Origin: Kappaphycus alvarezii
Lineage: Eukaryota > Rhodophyta > Florideophyceae > Gigartinales > Solieriaceae
Direction of reading: 5' to 3'
NCBI GenBank assembly: GCA_002205965.3
Contig: NADL03000765.1
Span: 1-64,000, forward strand
Length of the DNA stretch: 64,000 nt
Shown: positions 55,871-64,000 of the stretch, piece after piece
Numbering within the stretch: the first letter of the stretch is position 1
Layout: each line of letters starts with the position of its first letter
Translations under genes and position numbers: made by a program
Notes under the pieces: model-generated
Told to the model about the DNA's origin: nothing
Database searches by the model: none
What the model saw: only the letters and a program-made list of their open reading frames with translations

Positions 55871-58057
55871 CTCCTGCGAATTGTGCTGCCCTCCTGCTCA
55901 TGTAAAGGGGCTGAATAGTTCGACGGCCTAATCGAAAGTTGCGTCCATACACTGGCGGGAGGAGTGCTCTATAGGTCAATATTCAAGGAGCTACAGTTAC
56001 CCGTCAAATCGCTCAAGAAGAAGTAGCTATCCCTGGGAATCAATCTCACCTCTGCAAAGGACACTGCGACCGCTTCGTTTATTGCATCTGTTGCACTTTC
56101 GCACCATCTACGCACTATTTTTTTGCCGCCCTCCGCTCAACATCTGGCGCAATACAAGGATTATATCACTGCCTTAAATACATGGAGCGCCTCTTGCCGA
56201 TCCTCGGACCGACTTCAGTCCAGAAAATTTTGCTCCTTCAACCTGACATCATAAAGAGACCACTTGGTTCTTTAATATTTGAAAGGTGCGATGTAAAAAT
56301 TAAATGAATTGTGTAGATCCAAAATAGATGATTTCAAATAAAAAGGTACTAAAATTACCTGAATAGGACTGAAAATAACAGTAAATAGGTAACCAATACT
56401 TATTGATAGCTGATCGACGGGAAAAGTTCGATGGCCATGGCCTGCTAAAAATTTCTAACAGCCTAAGATTATTTATACTGTAGATCAGAGTATAAAAGCT
56501 GCAAAGATGATTCCAGCAGTATAATAATTTTTGCAGGCAAAATTCATGATCAGTAATAATTGTAGAATAACTTCACAGGTGAGCATTAAACCAAATTTCA
56601 ATTTGAAGGAAATATAATTCCTGTATTTATAACTGTAGAATTTACAAAATAACTGACAGTCATAAACATTGCTTCACGTGTAATACAGTATAAAACATGG
56701 GCCAGTGAAAAAAGATAAAATTATCCATCGATGATTCAAAATAAGTATATATTGTAGCCTCTGATAGAATATTGTTCCACAATTTTTCATCATTGTTTTC
56801 GATATGGAAAATAAATTGAATGGTTTTCTAAAACTGTAAATAGTTTTCAATTTTCATGCGCCTAAGCCTTTGAAAATTATGAATGATATATATTATTATC
56901 CTGTTGACCAAAATGAATTACGAAATAAAAGTTCGTTCATATCGATGTTTATACATCCATCAAATAGAAGTAATTTTAGGGTATCGCACACCGGAATATC
57001 CTTTTTTTCAACCGGTCAGAAGGATTAATCGAGTCAGGTATCCAGATTATTTACCTAATTTTGTTTGTTTCGAGATTTGAACTTATTAATTGTACATCTG
57101 CTTTGATGGAGTTGTCTTCAGGTACAAGAAATGTTGAAAAAGAGGCCGATAAATCCTTTGAGTCCAAAAAATCTTGTAAGGGAACATTAGTATTGAGTAT
57201 TTTACTGTGTAATGCTCTCTGATAAGATCAGCAAGGATTCATAACATAATGACTTGTAGAATGAGCATGATGTAAATTAAAAAAGATGTTGTGTGAGGGT
57301 TATATCCACATGTTCTTTGACAAACTTGATGGTTCTTCCCCGGTTTGAAAATATCATAGGGATGAAATGGTATTGAGTCAATTGAGTTTGTCTGGAAATC
57401 TTTAGGATAGATCTAATATATCTTCCAAGAGTAAAACAATCAAGCGTTTTCTCCCGAAATAAGATTGCGGCTTTCTCCGACATTTGCGATGAATTGGAGT
57501 CCTATGAGCTTGCATCCAAAATCTATCGCAGGACATACAGTACATGTATGGAGCCTGACACAAAAAAGCCTTATTCTAGTGTACCGGAGCAAAAATCTTA
57601 TTGAAATGGTAAACTAATGCGTTGACTGGTTGTATTTTAAAAAATACCTCCTATAATTTTTTGTGGGCAATTAAGTGCGCAAAATTTTGAAATAACCATA
57701 GCTTTGGAATAAAATATGCCCTCTCGCTCTTCAGAGATCATAAATAAGAGAGAAAATACTTCAAAAGTTTTATGAAGGAAGAAAGTGAAAAGAGTTAATT
57801 CTGAGTTAGTGGCGTGTATTTTAATTCAGATTAAGAAAAGGTTATTCTCGACTCAAATCTCACATGAGCAGTCAACTGTGCACTAGGACTCCTAATCAAT
57901 GCACATTAATTTGCTAATTCATTTCTGCCCACATCAAGTAACCTCCGCGTCCTTAGAGGCCCAGTAGGACTCTCCATGTTGTTACTCAGCAGGCCTATAT
58001 ATTCGTCTATTTGAGCTAAGAGAACCACTCTTTACAAAGCTTTCTAATCTTTTGGGC
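55871..58057. other. AT-rich spacer
   Basis: From about 56250 the sequence becomes strongly AT-rich like the 26-39 kb block. One repeat edge (TATCTTCCAAGAGTAAAAC, about 57420) is present. No gene recognised. Confidence 0.45.
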
Positions 58058-58835
58058 TCATGCCAAAATTGAGCAGCAGCTTTTGCATTGCCTTCCATGC
58101 GTTACAGTGCATAAATGGCCACCAAAAATTGTACACATGCATGTAGTCCGTGTCCTCGGTACTGAGATTGCAAAGAGAGGACAGTATTTTTCTAGGCCAG
58201 GCAACTGCCTTTGAGTGTGAGGAGAGACATTGATACGGAATTTGACATCATCTATAGAATTGAGAAACAGCAGTCCGGCATTGGCTGATTTAGCTAAACT
58301 AGTCTTCATTTCAAGCATGGCAATCTTTTGCGCAGTCGATTCCATGCAATGTGCAAAGTTTAGGAAGTAAACATTAGTAACTGCGACACCAGCTATTGAG
58401 CACACAAACCACTGGTCGTCCGACTTGGTCAATAAGCCGCTATGATAGACTGATACAACAAATGGTTTGCTGGAGAACGCAGCAAAGACGGCACCCTTTT
58501 TGGTCGATCCACGCATCATGGGCTCCGTAGATCTAGATATTGAAACAAATTGCACAGAAACTTGTCAGAGTTTCAAACGGAATACAATACGTACTCTTTT
58601 TCTCATTCATAGCAAGACAGGTTATCACTGAGCAGTCATTCAGAATAATTTCGCCTACCACAGTAGCTGTTAAACGAAGTTGTCTCAGCGTGAACCAGTC
58701 GACACAGCGCTGAAAAATTGTTAGAAAACTACATTTAAAGTTTAACCATCATTCGATAATGTCCTTTCTAGTAAAATAATCGGGACCCGGTGCAACTATT
58801 TGAACATCATTGTCCCGCTGACTGAACATAAGGTG
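58058..58835 (-). CDS. Probable multi-exon gene of unknown function
   Basis: The 3' exon (58532-58058) encodes about 155 residues (STEPMMRGSTKKGAVFAAFS, SDDQWFVCSIAGVAVTNVYF) with even composition and no stop. Upstream, an acceptor TTTTTCAG at 58710 opens an exon (58709 to about 58591) encoding RCVDWFTLRQLRLTATVVGE and LNDCSVITCLAMNEKK. It can be joined in frame across a 58-nt intron (donor GTATTG, acceptor AATATCTAG); a more canonical GTACGT donor four bases away would break the frame. A first exon with ATG near 58842 encodes MEHLMFSQRDNDVQIVAPGP but its donor is unclear. No domain recognised. The small uncharged residues and lack of repeats distinguish it from nearby debris. Confidence 0.4.
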
Positions 58836-58841
58836 TTCCAT

Positions 58842-59157
58842 CCGCTCATTTCATGAGATTACTGATGTGCGCAAATTCGCACACGAAAAAAAATCTAGAT
58901 GAGGACCATGATTGTATACAATATCGGAATTGGGAAGATGTTTTTACAGTTTTTGAATTTGCAAGATATTTTTAATTTGGGTGAGTGTGGCAAATTCATC
59001 GGTTGATTTTTTCATTTTAGGACACGCTGTCATAGTAGATGTCAGTACAGTTCCAGGTTGTGGGTGATACTACAAGTAGCTCTGAAAGGTCTATATAATG
59101 GCCACATCAATTCCCACCCCTGGCCGATGGGTGGCTGGCATGGGTATGGCACCTAGA
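58842..59157. other. Spacer before the right-hand LTR element
   Basis: No gene seen. Presumably promoter side of the leftward 58-kb gene plus the flank of the LTR insertion. The exact LTR start could not be fixed. Confidence 0.35.
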
Positions 59158-59581
59158 TATTTACCTTGAGGAAATATCTTCTAATAGTCTCTGTGGTTCA
59201 CACGAATACCGTGAATACATTTTGGTTATTAGTATGTTTGTTTGAGACTTTTGGGGTAGCCAAAAGTCTATATAAGCCGAGTAAACTGCTTCCTTTAGTG
59301 GAGGTGAAGCAAGTTGGCAGACAACTTCAAGCCAAGTCCCGAGTAGTAGGAAGTTGAGAGTCAACTTCAGACCCAAGAAAACTTTTCTTACGCTAGTCGC
59401 AGAGCGTCGGTGGTAGACCCTGCCCCTTTTATACTTGCTTGTAGCTTCCTCAACTCTCTTCTATATACACTCCCTTTTGTTCGTTCAACAATACCACGGT
59501 AGCACTTTTGTCGCTCGCAACACCTCCTTCTCAGGGTAATTGGTTCTGAGGATCTCTTCCCCCGCCGATTTACCCCTATCA
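59158..59581 (+). repeat. Left LTR of the second element
   Basis: The end at ACCCCTATCA (59581) is fixed by comparison with the relic at 52729 and by the primer site that follows. The start is approximate. TCTATATAAGCC near 59267 is a TATA element, and GAAGTTGAGAGTCAACTTC (59350-59368) is a perfect dyad. Confidence 0.8.
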
Positions 59582-59583
59582 TT

Positions 59584-59601
59584 TGGTACTCTTGTGGAGG
59601 G
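59584..59601 (+). promoter_or_regulatory. Primer-binding site of the second element
   Basis: TGGTACTCTTGTGGAGGG lies two bases after the LTR end, the usual place for a site complementary to a tRNA 3' end. Which tRNA is not clear. Confidence 0.6.
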
Positions 59602-59670
59602 GGTTGCACCCGAGGTATTCGAGTTGAGCAGTAGTAAGGAACACTTCGGGGGGATTTCTTTTCGGTAATC

Positions 59671-60597
59671 ATGGATCTCAATGCTGCTCGTATAACGTTC
59701 ACAGGGGGCAAGACTGAAGACGTTGAGGAGTTTCTTTACACATATGTCAACGTTGTGATGCGAGAGAAGGGCGATGAAGAGAAGGCCGCAAGTATCTTCG
59801 CCTATCTTCATGGTGACGCAAAGCACAAATATAAGTCCAAGTTTATCGACGGGTGGTCTCTTAACGGGAATGGGCGTAACTTCGGTGAGGTATGTGAGTG
59901 GCTTGTGAAAGAGTATGCTAAGGAGGTAGAACCAGATGAGATGATTCGTACCGCCATAGAGGCCCGGCTCAACTTCGACGATTTGTTAAGCTCATTGGTG
60001 TACTTGTGTGATCTTTATGAAAAGGCTGGGTTCAACGCCCAAGCCAAGTACGGAATGCTGCGTAAGGCGGCTATGGGGGATAAGCGGCTCTCCGATTTCC
60101 TCCTCATCAAGGGCCCTCACACTTTTGATGAACTGAAGGGTACCATAGTAGAATTTGTCAAAAATTCGGAGACGTTTCAGTCACTGAGTGAGGTACCGAG
60201 GGAAACCCGCACATCGATGTCTATCGTACATCCTGAAAAGAATTATCAAAGGCCGGCTACTAGTGCAGCGGCATTAGAATCTGTCAGGAGCGATGTCAAA
60301 AACTTGGAAGAAAGGTTGGAAACCCGATTCGATAATCGACTTGACATGATAACCTCGCAGTTGGAAAGCCTTACTCTTACCATTAAGAAGAACCAGTCTG
60401 GGGCCCCTAAGCCGCAGAAGTCTGTTCTTACTGTCACAAGCCTGGACACTTTGCAAACAGGTGTCCTGATAATCCACATAGAAACACTCGTTGTGCAAAG
60501 TGCGGTCGATATGGGCATCATGAAAGTAACTGCTGGTCTAAAGACAACAGAAGAGCAAATTTATCGGAAGCAAGGAGTGAGTCAGGACCAGAGGTGA
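59671..60597 (+). pseudogene. Gag of the second element
   Basis: The ATG at 59671 follows a purine-rich leader. The frame encodes a helical capsid-like protein of 308 codons (TGGKTEDVEEFLYTYVNVVM; FLLIKGPHTFDELKGTIVEF) with a coiled-coil part (VRSDVKNLEERLETRFDNRL). After about residue 250 the encoded sequence stops looking like a nucleocapsid; the two expected CCHC knuckles are in the overlapping pol frame. A shift of frame at 60411-60423 must be assumed either way. The last 60 codons here are probably not translated in a working relative. Confidence 0.8.
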
Positions 60598-62948
60598 AAA
60601 TCTTACAAAATAGAAGGGATCAAAGGTTGACGGATGCCGGTAACGTATCCATCGCTGAAGAGATTAGTCAAGTCAATGTGACAAAAAGGGATGGGGAAGG
60701 GAACATTTTATCGAAGAAACCTAGGCTAGAGTATGGAATGCTGGAGCATATCCCAGCACCTGTACCTCCTCGAACCAAGAGGTCTGATCAAGTTGTTCCA
60801 GGAGTGGGAGTCACTCCGGCCAAGAAGACGAAAAAGAGTAAGAAAGTTAAGAGTATCTCTAAGGACGTACTAGAGTATGTGAAGAGGTACAATTTGGTGG
60901 CTGAGCTTGCATCGGCCCCAACTGGGATAACGTTTGGTCAACTTTTGAGGGGCGACGCAGAGGATGCGAGAAAAGAACTCAAAAAAATTATCAGGTCTAA
61001 TAAGTCCGCTAAGGGTAAGAAACTGTTTCTTCAATCGGCCTCGACAGCACCAAGACGTCTTAAGCTGGTACCAGTCAAAGTATTGGGTATGAAAACCCAA
61101 GCTCTCTTCGATTCGGGTGCTGTTCCAAACCTCATTTCAGAAACTTTGGTGACAGATCTAGGTCTCGAAATTACTCCAACGACTCGAAAAATAACTGTAG
61201 CGGATGGAACCGTCTCAAAATGCATGGGCACTGTTGACAAGGTTTCCGTGTTCTTTGGGGACTCTAAAGTTGATGTAGACTTTCTTGTCATGCCGGATCT
61301 CCCTTTCGATGCAATCATTGGCTGCCCCACCATGGAAAGACTAGGGACATGCATTGACTTGGGCAACCAAATGGTTTCAGTTAATATTGACGGCAGAACC
61401 GTGAAGATGCCCCTGGATTTCGACAAAAGCACGCATCCTGAAGATTTAAAAGAAACGGACAGTGAAGATTTCACTTCTAGCTATGACAGCGAAGATTCGG
61501 AACCAACTAACACTTTCGGAAGTGGAAAAGGGTACCCTCGGGGGGTAATGAACATGGCATGGGACGATTATGATTCTGGGTTTGAAACAGATGACGACTG
61601 GAATTCTAGGATAAGTTTGAAACCCGAATGTGTTTCTTTTTGCGATGATATCGAATCAAAGGACAGAATTCGGAGCATGAAAGAAGATTACCTTTGCAAA
61701 GAAAATAAGAATACGTCGAATTCCATATATGAAGATGTGAGCACGACGGAAGAGGTCCTTCAAAATATTGAGGTTGAGGATCAAGAAGAAAAAGGGCGCC
61801 AAATGGCAGAAATCCAAGGAAAAGTGCAGCACCTTCCCGCCCCCGCCTCACTGAAAATATCCGACATGTTAACATCTTCCGAAGTAATTGCATGGAGCGT
61901 TTCAGATTTAAGACAAGCAAGTGTACCGGTTACTCACTCGTTCGAACTTACCGACACTCAACCGATTTACCACAAGCCTAGACGTCAACCGCCAAAATAT
62001 GACCAATTTATCTCAGAAAATGTTACAAGTATGCTGAAAAATGATATTATTCGACCAGTTTCATCCCCATGGTCGTTTCCAGTTGTGGTCGCACCAAAGA
62101 AGGATGGAAAGCTGCGTTTTTGCGTCGATTACCGACAACTGAACCAGAGAATGATACCCGATCGATTTCCGATTCCGAACATGGAGGAGATCCTCGAGGA
62201 CCTGAAGGACGGGAGATATTTCACCTCAATTGACCTTTACACTGGCTATTGGCAGATTCCATTGGATGAAAAATGTAAGGAAAAAACAACCTTTACCAGC
62301 AAAGCCGGTACGTTCAGGTTCGAAGTGATGCCTTTTGGTCTCATGAATGCACCAGCTACATTCCAAAGAATGATGAACGAGGTTTTGAAAGGACTTCCAT
62401 TCGCAAGAGTCTATATCGATGATGTCGTCATATTCTCAGAAACATTGGATCAGCACATCTCGCACGTCAAGACAGTTGTGGAGAGGATATCAGAGTATAG
62501 CTTGAAAATTAAGTTGAGCAAATGCTTCTTTGCGAAAACTTCTATCCAATTACTCGGTCATATCGTCGACCAAGAGGGAATTAGAGTGGATCCAGAGAAA
62601 ACGAAAAAAATAAAGTTGGCACCAAGGCCCGCTTCAAAGACGGAGGTCCGAAGCTTCTTAGGACTGGCCTCATATTACAGAAGATTTATCAAAGATTTCG
62701 CCAAGACTGCAGCACCGTTACATGCCAGCACTACGAAGAACGGAAAATTTTACTGGAACAAGGAAATGGAAACTGCATTTAAGGAGCTTAAAGATAAGCT
62801 ATGTGTCCCCCAGTTCTCATGTACCCAGATTTCAAGAGACCATTCGTTGTGGAGACAGATGCCTCAGAACGGTCTTTGGGTGCCGTTTTGTCCCAAAAAG
62901 ATGAAAACGGAAGACTACACCCTGTTCAATTCGCAAGCCGAACTCTGA
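60411..62948 (+). pseudogene. Zinc knuckles, protease and reverse transcriptase of the second element
   Basis: The frame is open from 60411. Two CCHC knuckles come first (CSYCHKPGHFANRC; CAKCGRYGHHESNC). Then a basic region, an aspartic protease with ALFDSGAVPNLIS, a long acidic linker (about 60 codons rich in Asp, Glu and Ser), and RT with KKDGKLRFCVDYRQLNQ, IDLYTGYWQIPLDEKCKEK, PFGLMNAPATFQ and catalytic VYIDDVVIF. Thumb and connection follow (VRSFLGLASYYRRFIKDFAK). The frame shifts at CCCCC near 62805, after which the last 48 codons to 62948 are out of frame. Confidence 0.9.
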
Positions 62949-63210
62949 ATGATGCGGAAAGAGATACTCAGTCTGCGAGAAAGAAGCGCTAGCTGTCGTC
63001 TTCGCGCTGAAAAAGTTTCGCGTATACCTTTTATCACTCGAGAAATTTGTCTTGATAACTGATCACCAGGCACTTAAAACAGCATTCCAAAAGAAGGATG
63101 TACATCACCGCTTGGCCCGATGGCTCGACATTTTCGCAGAATATCGGTTTGAAATTTGTATAGACCCGGACGCAATAATCAGCCTGCCGATTACCTATCC
63201 CGCTTGAGGG
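62801..63210 (+). pseudogene. RNase H of the second element, two frames
   Basis: First frame: FVVETDASERSLGAVLSQ, the first active-site Asp region. After a slip near 62960 a second frame gives CEKEALAVVFALKKF (Glu), VLITDHQALK (Asp) and LARWLDIFAEYRFE. The last Asp (QPADYLSR) is in a third frame from about 63165. All expected acidic residues exist but no single frame joins them. Confidence 0.85.
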
Positions 63211-64000
63211 ACGCACTGATTCCAAATGAAAAAGCTTCGGAGGACATCGTCGGAGTCGCCGAGTTGCAGTTGCCGAACGATAACGAGTACGAAGCTAATA
63301 TTCACGGACTGATCAAATTCCTCGATGGACTAGAAATGAGAAAGGTTGATCTTGAACACAGAAATTGGGTACGCAGGAATCAAAAGGCTTTTACATTGTG
63401 GAATGGGAAACTCTTCCGGCACACTAAAGCCGGTCCCCGACTAGTGGCCCCTTTGAAAGAAAGAATGAAGATCTTGAGGACTTTCCATGATGAGCTAGGG
63501 CATTGGGATCTCGAAACAACCAAAAAATTCGTAACTGAGAGATTCTGGTGGCCCGGTATCCATAAGGACGTCTATGATTTCGTGAAAAGCTGCGACAACT
63601 GTCAAAAATTCACTCCGATACGAAAGTATAAGACAACTCTAAGCTTTCCAGTTTCCGGTCTTTTTGAAACATTCTCAATTGACTTTGCCGGCCCATTCAA
63701 GGAAACATGTTCCGGAAACAAATATCTCCTTATAGCGGCAAAACATCTAATCGGATGGCCAATAGCAGTTGCAGGTGAGGAGACCAATGCTGAAGTGGTC
63801 CTGAGATTCATCGAAAAAGAAACAATTGAACCGTTTGGTCTTCCGAAAAGGATAATCTCGGATAACGCCTTTGTTTTACTGCAACTTCACTGCTTCGAGT
63901 TTTGAAGGAGAAAGGGATTCAGCTGAAGACAGTTCTCGACTACGCTCTTATGTCAAACGGGAAAGCCGAAAAGATGATTGGAACTATCAAACGCGCACCT
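63156..64000 (+). pseudogene. Integrase of the second element, partial
   Basis: An HHCC zinc domain (HDELGHWDLETTKKFV; CDNCQKF) leads to the catalytic core with FSIDFAGPFK (first Asp) and IISDNAFV (second Asp). A shift near 63870 is needed to reach LRVLKEKGIQLKT and NGKAEKMIGTIK, which holds the catalytic Glu. The window ends here. Confidence 0.87.

Larger units (their letters stand above)
59158..64000 (+). mobile_element. Second Ty3/gypsy element, left part
   Basis: The left LTR, primer site, gag and pol through the integrase core are present, and the element runs off the window. Domain order is protease, RT, RNase H, integrase. It is a different lineage from the 46-kb element (different LTR, longer region between protease and RT, knuckles in the pol frame). 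Single-base frame breaks near 62805, 62960, 63165 and 63870 make it non-functional as read. Relics of the same family lie at 24.0-26.2, 39.3 and 52.7 kb. Confidence 0.9.

Overview
This is a eukaryotic nuclear window, rich in transposons and poor in genes. Supporting this are a clear GT-AG intron (42903-42953), two Ty3/gypsy-type LTR retrotransposons with gag and pol, a Tc1/mariner-type element, a pogo/Tigger-type transposase, 3' fragments of a non-LTR retrotransposon, and long stretches with no gene. No bacterial operon structure, rRNA, tRNA or CRISPR array was seen. The long single-exon host-like genes and sparse short introns would fit a compact alga or a fungus. A florideophyte red alga is my weak guess, and nothing here proves it.

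Layout. 0-5.5 kb: two convergent coding regions whose reading frames change repeatedly. The right-hand one begins with a ParB-like nuclease-type domain, and neither matches a family I can name beyond that. 5.9-8.1 kb: a 126-bp direct duplication, a decayed satellite-like tract and a short CCCCTAAAT array. 8.2-9.6 kb: a Tigger-like transposase broken by one stop codon. 10.4-14.6 kb: the most host-like part, two intact, divergently transcribed paralogues with three membrane segments and a large outside domain. 16.4-18.4 kb: a Tc1/mariner-like element with long inverted repeats and a LINE fragment nested in its left arm. 21-26 kb: zinc-finger, transposase and Ty3/gypsy relics. 26.2-39.3 kb: a strongly AT-rich block with no credible intact gene. 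39.3-46.4 kb: LTR and LINE relics, several short dispersed repeats and one intact two-exon gene for a secreted cysteine-rich protein.

46.4-52.6 kb: a full Ty3/gypsy element with 5-bp target duplications, nearly identical LTRs and a chromodomain-like tail, but broken ORFs. 52.7-56 kb: LTR and repeat relics, including a 115-bp insertion whose empty site is preserved in a second repeat copy. 56-59 kb: a second AT-rich stretch holding a probable multi-exon gene of unknown function. 59.2 kb to the right edge: the left LTR, gag and most of pol of a second Ty3/gypsy element that runs off the window.

The genes do not form a pathway. Probable host genes are the membrane-protein pair, the secreted cysteine-rich protein and perhaps the 58-kb gene. 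Nearly everything else is mobile or its debris. Frame breaks often lie at homopolymers, so either decay by slippage or uncorrected long-read consensus errors could explain many of them. The best candidates for something undescribed are the divergent membrane-protein pair and the ParB-like gene with its convergent partner.
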